64,000 nucleotides of DNA, taken from contig OY760427.1 in NCBI GenBank assembly GCA_963663495.1, positions 5,332,001 to 5,396,000 of the forward strand, read 5' to 3'. Made by a program: the position numbers and the translations under genes. Position 1 is the first letter of the stretch; each line of letters opens with the position of its first letter. The stretch is from G963663495 sp963663495 (GTDB taxonomy: Bacteria > Bacteroidota > Rhodothermia > Rhodothermales > Bin80). Positions 17,735-26,430 of the stretch are shown in pieces. Under the pieces are notes generated by a model. The model searched no databases, was not told the origin of the DNA, and saw only the letters and a program-made list of their open reading frames with translations.

Positions 17735-20236
17735 CTAGAAATTCGCCGGAGTCCGCTGACCGACCAGGAACACGGCATTAGCTAGGAGCATCCGCCCATT
17801 ATACCAGAATGCCCTGAAAATGGGGTTATCCACCATATACACCACCTCTCCGCGACCAACAGTCTCAACGCCAAGAATCAACGACTCGCGCAGGTTTACC
17901 TCAACCTCCGATCCAACAAACCCGCTTACATGCGGCTCCTCAAGCAAAACACCTACATTCCATCCGTCCTCCAGATACTCATATGACGACGCTCCGCGCT
18001 TCAAGGTGAAGTATTCCTCTGGATACCCGAACGCCAGCGGATGTGTTGAGTCCAATGTGACCCGAAATATAGCCCCCGGGATCGTGCCGCTAATGGCCTC
18101 ACGATCCCTCTCACCATAGATCCGAAGCTCGGTAGTGCTGTCGTCGGGGGCATCCCTGACTTTTAGCCCAAAGCCGTCCATACCCGCAAAGTATCGAGCC
18201 GCTCCTTCCAATAGAACCAGCTTGCCTCCGGCACGCAACCAGTCGCCGAGATCTTCGCGCTTATCGTCTGATATCAGGTCTCCATAGGAGCCATTGGCTA
18301 ACACCATTACATCGTAACGGTGCAGGGGTAGCGACCTGAACTCGTCTCCTGATATGAGCGATACCGGATACCCCAGCTGCTGATCAAAATAATGCCATAG
18401 CTCTCCCAGCGATGACGACCGGATGGATGCGTCTGCAATAATTGCGACTTTGGGAGCACGAACATGCGGCACATCTGCACTACCGAAATCCACGCCATCA
18501 CGTACCAGTGTAGATGCCACTGCCGCCAAGGGCTGCCCGTACATCGCTGCTACCTCCTGGACGATGCTATCCAGCTCGCTACCCATCGCATGGTTGCCCG
18601 CGCGCGTGATGATCAGCGTTCCGGGTGCATACGCCTTGTCCTCAATTGTAAAGGCGACCTCTGAAAACCGTACACGTACGCCCTGCTGCAGCAGGCTGGA
18701 CAGCAGTCGCGCATCTTCAAAATCGTTCCACTCGGCCAGCCATGCCGCCGCGCGATCAATGCTCGGCACAGCTACCTCGGGCACGCTCCACGGAGCCGCT
18801 TCCGCAGGAACTGAGTCTTCTAGAGCATAGGACTCCACGCCGTACACATACGGTAGGCTCCAGGCCGTGATGTCGTAGCTCACCGAATCAACCAGAATTG
18901 CCTCCGGCTCCATGAGTACTTGCGCCAAGACACTCTTGGGCTGCGTTGCACTTACCACCAGGTCGCCGGGAGCAACAATAAACCGCCGCGGTCCCATATC
19001 CTGATGCGAGTACCCGTTCAGTGACTGCTGTTGTGCGACCGTCGTGTAGGCGATGCCCTGCAAATCCAGATGCCGGGCTAAGGCAGACAGATTCGGGCTT
19101 GCCTTCATGACGTACGCCTGGTAGCGCCCCACCTGCTGCGGGTTGCGAAAGAATTGCGCCAACTCCGATACCAAACGCCCCTGCTGCGCCGCAGCGACTT
19201 CAACGGTTGACAGCCCCGTGGCATGGTGGTGGCGGATGCGATCAGCCAGCGTAAGCGTGTCCCCCTCGGCGGTAATGATCCCCAGCCCAGCCCGGGCGGA
19301 CCCGCCCTGTTCGTACGTCATGCCCATCGCACCATTGAACATGGGCCACGTATCCCCGTAGCCCGGATAGAACAGGTCAAACACCTGACCGGTGAAGTAG
19401 AGCCACCCGTTGGCATCAAAATACCGGGCATGATTGCGGCCCATGATAGCCTGAAATTCTCGCTGCCAATCGGTAATCGCTTCATGATAGGGTTCGGCAG
19501 CAGGCGCGAAGAAGTACGGTGCGTTTACCCCCTGTTCGTGAAAATCCACATGCACATGCGGCATCCAGCTCTGGTAGTGTGCAAGGCGCTGCTGGGTCTC
19601 CAGCTGCGTACCCCACGCCCAGTCACGGTTCAGGTCGAATAAGTAGTGGTTGGTCCTTCCTCCCGGCCATGGTTCGTCATGCTCCCGGGCTTCCGGACGT
19701 GGGTTCGGGAATCGCCCCGCAGTGCCTCGGTAAAACGAGACATAGCGCTCACGACCATCCGGGTTCAGGCAGGGGTCGATTATGACGATGGTATTATCAA
19801 GCCACGCCCGTGCATCGGAATTGATTGGATCGGACAAGCTAAACAATGTCTCCATCGCAGCCTCGGTACTGACCGATTCGTTTCCATGCACATTGTAGCT
19901 GAGCCAAACGATCGCGGGCTGTTGCCCGCCTGCCGGGATGCCTCCCTCAAGACCGATATGTTGCAGATGGGCTGATCTGATTGTCTCCATCGCTTCCAGG
20001 TTGGATCTACTAGCAACGATGGCGTACAGAAGGGGCCTGCCCTCGTAGGTATGACCGTACTCGATCAACTTGACGTTTGGGCTGGTCTGCGCCACATGCT
20101 CGAAATAGTCCACGACCCGGTGGTGTGGTGTAAAGTCCGACCCGGCCCGGTATCCCAGGAATGTGTCGGGAGACTGCGGCTGTCCGTACGCGGTCTGCAG
20201 GGTAGCGGCAGCAACCAGAACCAAGAATCGTTGCAC
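17735..20236 (-). CDS. Secreted M14-family zinc carboxypeptidase
   Basis: An 833-residue protein with an N-terminal signal peptide (MQRFLVLVAAATLQTAYGQ). The M14 catalytic domain covers about residues 40-370. Zinc ligands are seen in HGNES (the HxxE pair) and in HVDFHEQG. The substrate-binding Asn-Pro-Asp-Gly-Arg stretch (NPDGRERY) lies between them. The C-terminal half (about residues 400-830) holds further alpha/beta domains, including a glutamine-amidotransferase-like segment (VMVLANGSYGDL). The family removes C-terminal residues from peptides outside the cytoplasm. It sits between recJ, 11 bp downstream of that gene's stop, and the GH-like membrane protein, on the same strand. Confidence 0.85.
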   Translation of the reverse strand: MQRFLVLVAAATLQTAYGQPQSPDTFLGYRAGSDFTPHHRVVDYFEHVAQTSPNVKLIEYGHTYEGRPLLYAIVASRSNLEAMETIRSAHLQHIGLEGGIPAGGQQPAIVWLSYNVHGNESVSTEAAMETLFSLSDPINSDARAWLDNTIVIIDPCLNPDGRERYVSFYRGTAGRFPNPRPEAREHDEPWPGGRTNHYLFDLNRDWAWGTQLETQQRLAHYQSWMPHVHVDFHEQGVNAPYFFAPAAEPYHEAITDWQREFQAIMGRNHARYFDANGWLYFTGQVFDLFYPGYGDTWPMFNGAMGMTYEQGGSARAGLGIITAEGDTLTLADRIRHHHATGLSTVEVAAAQQGRLVSELAQFFRNPQQVGRYQAYVMKASPNLSALARHLDLQGIAYTTVAQQQSLNGYSHQDMGPRRFIVAPGDLVVSATQPKSVLAQVLMEPEAILVDSVSYDITAWSLPYVYGVESYALEDSVPAEAAPWSVPEVAVPSIDRAAAWLAEWNDFEDARLLSSLLQQGVRVRFSEVAFTIEDKAYAPGTLIITRAGNHAMGSELDSIVQEVAAMYGQPLAAVASTLVRDGVDFGSADVPHVRAPKVAIIADASIRSSSLGELWHYFDQQLGYPVSLISGDEFRSLPLHRYDVMVLANGSYGDLISDDKREDLGDWLRAGGKLVLLEGAARYFAGMDGFGLKVRDAPDDSTTELRIYGERDREAISGTIPGAIFRVTLDSTHPLAFGYPEEYFTLKRGASSYEYLEDGWNVGVLLEEPHVSGFVGSEVEVNLRESLILGVETVGRGEVVYMVDNPIFRAFWYNGRMLLANAVFLVGQRTPANF

Positions 20237-20247
20237 GGCTAGTCGGT

Positions 20248-22053
20248 TTATACGCTGTAATCAGGCAGTCTCACCTGACCTGAGGAATGCCCCATGCTTG
20301 TGTTTTTCTGCAGTGAGGCATGAGCCTCGCCGGTGCTCTCGGTCTGGGCTCGAATGTCCGTCAATTTCAGTTGATTTGAGGTCCTCCCCATAAATGTATT
20401 CTCCTGCAACGAGGCAAGAACCTCATAGGTGCTCTCAAGCGACTCCAATGCGGGAGCCTTGTCTCCCAGGGAAAATCCGATGGCACCCATCGGTTCACCC
20501 CCATCCTTGCTGCGAACCGTTAGCTTCAGGTGCGCGCCTGCGCTACCTACACGCCGTGGAGCAGCTGCCAGCTTGAGATTCGCAACTCGAAATACAGGCT
20601 CCTCGTTTCCCCGCCCGTGTGGAGAAAACTGGCGAAGAACATTCATAAACCGCTGGTTAACATCCCGTAGATCCAGATCAGCGTCGTACAACTGCGGACT
20701 TTCCATGGAGTCAGGGGTCCACCACTCTCCAATCACACTATTTAATCGCTGGGAGAAGGCCTCAATATTTTCAACCGGCAATGTGACGCCCGCAGCAGCA
20801 GCATGCCCACCAAATGCATCCAGCAGCTCCTCACAGGAGGAGAGGGCGTCGTGTATGTTTACGGAAGCAACCGATCGGGCAGATCCGGTGGCCTTGCCGC
20901 GAAGGGTGGTCAACAGTATGGTCGGTCGATTGAAGCGATCCTTCAATCGACCCGCGGCAATGCCCAGCAAACCCGGAGGCCATTCTTGGTTGTGTAGGAC
21001 CAGGGCGTGTCCGTCCGACGACTCCAGTTGAATCTTTGCAGCCCTGACCGCCTCTCTTGCAAACTTCGCACCCTGCGCTCTCCTTTCATTGTTCAGCCGG
21101 CCCAACTCCGCAATCAGGGGGGCAGCCGCCTCAATAGAATCTGCAAGCAGCAATTCCACTGCCACCGAAGCATCCTTGATGCGACCAGCCGCGTTCAGGC
21201 GGGGGCCGATCCGGAAGCCGATGTCAACTGTGCTAAGGCTTTCGATGGTGCACCGTGCGGACAACGCCAGTTCCCGCAGCGAAGGGCGCCGCGCTTGCCG
21301 AAGCTCTATCAAGCCCTCGCGGGCAAGAATCCTGTTCTCTCCCTCAAGCGGGATCATATCACAGACTGTGGAAATCGCCACCAAGTCAAGATACCTGTCA
21401 CCACCGGGATTCTGATCTCCCATAATGGCCATTGTCGCGCACACCAGCTTGTAGGCAATGCCGCACGCCGACAAGCTCACATTCGGATAGGTGCAGGCGG
21501 CCCGCTTGGGATTTAGTACAGCGACTGCATGGGGGTCCGCAGGACCAGGCGTGTGGTGGTCGCAAATGATCAGGTCGATCCCCAACTCTTTTGCATACAC
21601 AGCTTCTGCAAGCGCCGTAGAACCGCAGTCAACAACCACCATGAGGGTGGTGCCCGCTTCGGCTGCGCGATTGATACCGCGCTCGTGCAAACCGTAGCCA
21701 TCCTCAAAGCGACTGGGAATATAATAGTCGGTATCCACGCCCGATTGTCGCAGAAAATGCGTGATGAGCGCCGTGGACGTGACACCGTCGGCATCGTAAT
21801 CTCCATACACAGCCACATGCTCCTGATCACGGATGGCACTACTGAGCCTTTCTGCAGCCGCCTGCATACCATCCATATCAAAAGGGTCGTGCAGGTCACC
21901 CCGCGTGTCGCGGAAGAAGCTACGAGCCTTCTCAAACGTATCAATACCCCGTAGCACGAGACTGCGCGCCAGTGGCTCTGGCAAATTCCTGAGCTGGTCT
22001 TGCAGCCGGGCGACGACGGAAGCATCAGGAACCTCGCTGAGAATCCATTTCAT
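20248..22053 (-). CDS. recJ: Single-stranded-DNA exonuclease RecJ
   Basis: The start is ATG 22053 (MKWILSEVPD); the open frame extends 40 codons further but that extension is non-conserved. The 601-residue product has the DHH phosphoesterase core: VYGDYDADGVTSTAL (motif I), VVVDCGS, CDHH (motif III) and, in the DHHA1/OB region, ASVNIHDAL and FGGHAAAAG. RecJ degrades 5'-ended single-stranded DNA in recombination and mismatch repair. The C-terminus is odd: a 24-residue segment (ASLQENTFMGRTSNQ...) is repeated 32 residues later (ASLQKNTSMGHSSGQ...). The gene is divergent from an MFS transporter. Confidence 0.93.
   Translation of the reverse strand: MKWILSEVPDASVVARLQDQLRNLPEPLARSLVLRGIDTFEKARSFFRDTRGDLHDPFDMDGMQAAAERLSSAIRDQEHVAVYGDYDADGVTSTALITHFLRQSGVDTDYYIPSRFEDGYGLHERGINRAAEAGTTLMVVVDCGSTALAEAVYAKELGIDLIICDHHTPGPADPHAVAVLNPKRAACTYPNVSLSACGIAYKLVCATMAIMGDQNPGGDRYLDLVAISTVCDMIPLEGENRILAREGLIELRQARRPSLRELALSARCTIESLSTVDIGFRIGPRLNAAGRIKDASVAVELLLADSIEAAAPLIAELGRLNNERRAQGAKFAREAVRAAKIQLESSDGHALVLHNQEWPPGLLGIAAGRLKDRFNRPTILLTTLRGKATGSARSVASVNIHDALSSCEELLDAFGGHAAAAGVTLPVENIEAFSQRLNSVIGEWWTPDSMESPQLYDADLDLRDVNQRFMNVLRQFSPHGRGNEEPVFRVANLKLAAAPRRVGSAGAHLKLTVRSKDGGEPMGAIGFSLGDKAPALESLESTYEVLASLQENTFMGRTSNQLKLTDIRAQTESTGEAHASLQKNTSMGHSSGQVRLPDYSV
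20257..20424 (-). repeat. Diverged tandem duplication at the recJ 3' end (96-bp period)
   Basis: Segments 20353-20424 and 20257-20328 encode EVLASLQENTFMGRTSNQLK-like and EAHASLQKNTSMGHSSGQVR-like peptides, with about half the residues identical at a period of exactly 32 codons. It adds a tail beyond the RecJ OB domain. Confidence 0.8.
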
Positions 22054-22233
22054 CGGGTGTGCGAAGGGGTTTGGCTGCGTTAAAAGTGCGCTTCGAATAT
22101 ACGGAACGATTCCGTAGTCCCCGGTATTCGACAGATGGGCTGCAGGAGACCAACAGATGTACGGGGCAGCCACCTTGGTACGGTTGGTGTGCCATTACCG
22201 TAGTTTGCCTGTCCACCGCTTCACGCAGATCGC

Positions 22234-23448
22234 ATGGCTACTCCACCGCTGACAAGATCTCGTGGGGAGGCGTTTGTCATCATGACTACGCTTTGGCTCG
22301 TGGTATTCGTTATCAGCAGCCAACTGGTACTGATCATTCCTATCCTGCCGCGCATCAGCGAAGAGCTGCACGTGTCAGAGGCGCTGCTGGGGCTCTTGGG
22401 AACCGCCTATGCCATCACGATGATGATCTTTGCACTGATTACAGGGCCGGTGTCCGACCGTGTAGGCCGCAGAAGGATTATTTGCATCGGTTCGGGGGCG
22501 ATGGCGGTAGCGTTGTTTCTGCATGGGCCGGCAGGCACCTTTGCAGGCCTTCTCGGTGCGCGTGCACTTGCCGGGATAGCAGCTGGCATCCTGACCGGCG
22601 CAGCCGTGTCGTATATCGGTGATTACTTTCCGTACGAGTCCCGCGGCCGTGCCATGGGATGGATCATGAGCAGCCTCGCAGTGGGACAGGTGCTGGGTAT
22701 TCCGGCAGGAACGGTACTGGCTGATCAATTCAACTTTCGGCTACCATTTACTGTCTTCGGTGGATTGATGGTGATCGCATGGGCGGTTGCTGCCCTCCGC
22801 CTGCCGCAGCCGCCCGACACTGTGGACGCTCACCCGCTGCGCCTGGAGCGCGTGCTTCATACGTACCTTGATCTGCTCCGACAACGTGCTACCGGCGGGT
22901 GCGTCGTGCTGTACATTCTGGCTTTCGCCAGTTTCGGATTTTTTCTCACATACCTCCCGGTCTGGCTTGAGGCATCTGCAGGCCTTTCGGCTACACAGGT
23001 AGCAACCGTGTTTTTTGTTGGCGGGTTGGTCAATGTGATAGCGAGCCCCTTGTGCGGCAGGCTGTCGGATCAATTCGGGCGTAAGCCACTAATCATTGCA
23101 GCGCACGTTTTTCTTGTACCGCTGACACTTCTAATTCCGTTTGCCGTACGTGGCCTCGTAACAGCTTGCGTCTTTATCGGCATAGCCATGATTTTCATGG
23201 CTATGCGCCTGCCCGCCATGCAGGCCCTGATGACATCAGTAGTCCCTTCTGAGCGACGGGGATCACTCTTCAGCTTGGCGAATGCTGCAGGACAGGCCGG
23301 CTTTGGCGCCGCGAGTGCATTTTCTGGCATTGCATATGCGAGCACCGCCGGCTTTACAGCGAACGCAGTCGGAAGCAGCCTAGTCCTGGTTGTCGCCGCT
23401 ATTGTCGTCTGGAGAATGCTGCCTGAGCCGCAGCGGCTCAAGTCCTGA
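22234..23448 (+). CDS. Major facilitator superfamily transporter (DHA1-like)
   Basis: A 404-residue membrane protein with about 12 hydrophobic segments. The MFS signature between helices 2 and 3 is present (GPVSDRVGRRRIICIG) and repeated in the second half (GRLSDQFGRKPLI). Helix 5 has the GIPAGTVLADQF pattern typical of drug:H+ antiporters. The substrate is unknown; efflux of small molecules is likely for this subfamily. It is divergent from recJ with a 180-bp gap for promoters and converges with the DUF3078 gene, leaving 6 bp between stops. An internal ATG at 22282 (MTTLWLVV) is an alternative start. Confidence 0.85.
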   Translation: MATPPLTRSRGEAFVIMTTLWLVVFVISSQLVLIIPILPRISEELHVSEALLGLLGTAYAITMMIFALITGPVSDRVGRRRIICIGSGAMAVALFLHGPAGTFAGLLGARALAGIAAGILTGAAVSYIGDYFPYESRGRAMGWIMSSLAVGQVLGIPAGTVLADQFNFRLPFTVFGGLMVIAWAVAALRLPQPPDTVDAHPLRLERVLHTYLDLLRQRATGGCVVLYILAFASFGFFLTYLPVWLEASAGLSATQVATVFFVGGLVNVIASPLCGRLSDQFGRKPLIIAAHVFLVPLTLLIPFAVRGLVTACVFIGIAMIFMAMRLPAMQALMTSVVPSERRGSLFSLANAAGQAGFGAASAFSGIAYASTAGFTANAVGSSLVLVVAAIVVWRMLPEPQRLKS

Positions 23449-23454
23449 TCCTGC

Positions 23455-24282
23455 TTAGAGCAACGTCAGAGCGAGGCCAATTGACACGATCTCCTTCATC
23501 TGCACGGCCCGTCGCACATCCGCATCGTACATGGCCACATGCTCCACCTTAACTTGGAGCCACTTGTTGACGCGCATTGTTACCAGCGTCTCAAGGAGCC
23601 CGTCAGGATATTCTTCCTGGTTGGCGGCTACGAAGAGCTGCAGTCGGGAGGCGACATCAACATTCTTGAATACCGTACCGGAGTACTCCGTGAATACCTC
23701 AAGTCCTGCTTCAAATCGCGCGTTAAGATCAGAGGATACACCATAGCGGGGGCGCAGGTCCGGTACCACCACAATGGTTTCCTTGGCTGCCACACCGAGA
23801 CGGATCTTGAAATCGGACCCCGGCCTGTAGGCGAGTCCGATTGACTGTTGTAGTGTGGCAGGTGCAAGGAAAGAGGATACGTGCACGGGTGCGGACTTGC
23901 TGTAACTGAAGCCCTTGCCAAACTGTGTCCTGAATCGTGTGGCAAATGTAGGCTGGAACCTGGAAAAAATTCGTGCGCCCTCATAAGAGATAGACGAGCG
24001 CAGATCAATGACATCCTCGGCTTTGCGTAGCCCCAGCGAGTCTTGCTGCACCAGCCCGAACCCGAGGCGGAGGTCATACTCTTCGCCGTCTCGGCGAGCC
24101 TTAGCTGTCAAACCGCCAGTGACGGCGAATGAGGTGATGCCTCCCTCTTGCCAATTGTGAAACCCGGAGCGCACGAATGACAGCGAACTGCCCGCATCAG
24201 TGGTCCACCGGCTAACTGCCTCCTGAGCCCGTACCTGTGTGCCTGCTATGACTGCAAGCAGCGTTACGATGATGGTTCTCAT
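23455..24282 (-). CDS. DUF3078 outer-membrane-associated protein
   Basis: The start at ATG 24282 (MRTIIVTLLAVIAG) is fixed by a strong GGAGGTG 7 bases upstream and by the signal peptide that follows; this gives 275 residues. The body matches the DUF3078 pattern: FHNWQEGG near the N-terminus, SFLAPATLQQSIGLAYRP in the middle, FKNVDVASRLQLF and VNKWLQVKVEHVAMYD near the end. The alternating beta-strand character suggests an outer-membrane barrel. DUF3078 is largely restricted to Bacteroidota and relatives, which supports the taxonomic inference. The function is unknown. Confidence 0.8.
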   Translation of the reverse strand: MRTIIVTLLAVIAGTQVRAQEAVSRWTTDAGSSLSFVRSGFHNWQEGGITSFAVTGGLTAKARRDGEEYDLRLGFGLVQQDSLGLRKAEDVIDLRSSISYEGARIFSRFQPTFATRFRTQFGKGFSYSKSAPVHVSSFLAPATLQQSIGLAYRPGSDFKIRLGVAAKETIVVVPDLRPRYGVSSDLNARFEAGLEVFTEYSGTVFKNVDVASRLQLFVAANQEEYPDGLLETLVTMRVNKWLQVKVEHVAMYDADVRRAVQMKEIVSIGLALTLL

Positions 24283-24756
24283 CCAGACACCTCCAGATGC
24301 CAGGAAGCATTGGTATACCTTCGCAGACAGTGTACCATACCTCGAAGTATTGTTGCGCGGAAGAATGTGATGCATACGAAGCCACGGTCTGCAGGTGACA
24401 TGGAAAGGGCCATTTATCCTGCAGTATTCGTTGCACCGAAGCACATGTTCCGTTGCACACAATGCACTGTTCGAATACGACACTTCACTTGATGCATCGG
24501 TTCAAGTCGGCCACATGTCCCGGTGCCGGATGTTAGCTCGGAACGTACTGTTAGCGATGCATATATGCAGGACATCTATTCTGTAGCCACAACGAAGATC
24601 AGTCATGGAACAGGATACAAATAATGCGCTGAAGACCATATGAGTCGCAGAGGTTATCATACTTGGTACTGCAGCGTATACCTCGTTAAGCCTCCATCGT
24701 GCAATCGATGCCTGTGCATCAGGTATTTGGGAGGGTATAAGAGCTCGTGTGGTAGC
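24283..24756. other. Gene-poor interval upstream of TnpB element A
   Basis: About 470 bp with no convincing ORF, RNA gene or repeat. It should contain the promoter of the DUF3078 gene (reverse strand). Confidence 0.5.
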
Positions 24757-24965
24757 AATGAATGGGAGTTATATGGCTGAGTGCCACGCGTTTTCGCAGG
24801 AGTTACTTTTTGTGCTTTGGTGGTGCAGACAGGATGGCTTTCGCCAGTTTTTCATAATCGGTTCCCGCTGTTCACGAAAACACTGCAATTATTTCAAGTA
24901 CCTCAACACGTGGGTATTCATGCTATATAATTGCCATATATTAGGGAGTTATATACCACAGTGCC

Positions 24966-26234
24966 ATGCCCGAAACGGTTAGTGCATACCGCAATATCAC
25001 ATACAGGCTGTTGCCCGGAAGTCGGAGTAACGCCAAGCAACTTGCTGGATTACCGGGTGCGTGTAGGTTTGTGTGGAATGCCATCCTCGCAGAGCAGAGC
25101 GAGGCGTACAAGAATGCGAAAGAGGCTGGAGAGAAGCCGCCCTCGGTTAGCTTCTTCTCGCTGGGGAAGCGATTCACGGAGCTGCGCCGCACGGTCGAGT
25201 GGCTACCTGAATACTCCTTTGGTGTCGTTAGATACACATTGAAATATCAGGCGGATGCATGGAAGGCATTCTTCAAGGAGGGTAAGAGAAGACCGAGATT
25301 CCATTCCAGACGTGGTAGTACGCCTTCGTTCACGATCCCGGATAACGTAAGGGTTCGGGATGGCAAGCTGTATATCCCGAGAGTGGGATATATGGCGCTC
25401 CGCAGGCGGGGAGGCAACCCGTACCCTGATGGTATACCCGTCAAAGCCACGGTAAAGAAGAACGCCGGCAAAGGGTATGCTGTCATCTGCTACAAGATGG
25501 AGGCACCTGTAATAGAGGATACCGGCGGTGCTGTAGGCATTGACCGTAATTGCGGGCAGGTCGCTATGGTCTCCACAGAGGGCGATACAAGCATTATCAG
25601 ACAACCGGATACCAAGCGTCTTGATGCCAAGTTGAAGCGGCATCAGCGAAGACTGGCGAGACAGAAGAAAGGCTCCAACCGTCGTAACAGGCGGAAGCAT
25701 AGAATCGCCCGCATACAGCGCAAGCGTGCTAACTTCCTCAAGAATGCGAACCACCAGGTAAGTCGCAGTATTGCCAATTGCTCCTCAACGGTGATACTGG
25801 AGGACCTGAAGATCAAAGCGATGACACGTTCAGCTAAGGGGACGATGGAGAGCTTTGGCACAAACGTCAAACAGAAGTCTGGCCTCAACCGTGGAATACT
25901 GCGAACAGGTTGGGGCCAGCTGGATCAGATGCTGGGCTATAAGTGCCGCAAGGTGATAAAGGTTACCGCTGCCTATAGCAGTCAGCGGTGTTCTGTGTGT
26001 GGACACACAGAAGCGAGTAACCGTAAGACACGGAGCAAATTCACGTGTATGTCCTGTGGCCATGCGGATCATGCAGACCTAAATGCGGCTGCAAACATAC
26101 TGACCTCCGGGATTGGGGCTTCTGCACGGCGAGGGGCGTTCGGGTTACCGACCCCTATGACCCGTGAAATTGATACAAGTGCCTCACTGTGTACAGTTGG
26201 TCACTCACGTATGAGCCTTTTGCAAAACCCTTGA
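24966..26234 (+). CDS. tnpB: TnpB RNA-guided nuclease, copy A (only full-length copy)
   Basis: A 422-residue TnpB. RuvC-like residues are D193 in GIDRNCGQ, E279 in ILEDLKIK and D371 in HADLNAA. The zinc-ribbon cysteines are C342, C345, C361 and C364 (CSVCGH, CMSCGH), and there is an Arg/Lys-rich bridge region (RQKKGSNRRNRRKHR). TnpB cleaves DNA guided by an RNA made from the element's right end. The nested IS replaces the last residue with MSLLQNP and separates the coding region from the right terminus, so the guide RNA normally made across that junction should be disrupted. The other three copies carry stops or frameshifts. Confidence 0.88.
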   Translation: MPETVSAYRNITYRLLPGSRSNAKQLAGLPGACRFVWNAILAEQSEAYKNAKEAGEKPPSVSFFSLGKRFTELRRTVEWLPEYSFGVVRYTLKYQADAWKAFFKEGKRRPRFHSRRGSTPSFTIPDNVRVRDGKLYIPRVGYMALRRRGGNPYPDGIPVKATVKKNAGKGYAVICYKMEAPVIEDTGGAVGIDRNCGQVAMVSTEGDTSIIRQPDTKRLDAKLKRHQRRLARQKKGSNRRNRRKHRIARIQRKRANFLKNANHQVSRSIANCSSTVILEDLKIKAMTRSAKGTMESFGTNVKQKSGLNRGILRTGWGQLDQMLGYKCRKVIKVTAAYSSQRCSVCGHTEASNRKTRSKFTCMSCGHADHADLNAAANILTSGIGASARRGAFGLPTPMTREIDTSASLCTVGHSRMSLLQNP

Positions 26235-26430
26235 ATCGGGGTGTTTTTGTCTGAAGATGCGATTCCCTAAGATAGGGGGCTGGTCAGGTAGATTTGACTG
26301 CTCGGCGGGTGCAGATGGAGGATTCTACGGGCCATGAAAATGTGTGCTAGCAAGCACACTTGAGGGACTGGAACCTCCGTGTCAGGTATCTTTGGAGGAG
26401 AAACTAAACTCGCAAAAAACGAAGGTTCTC

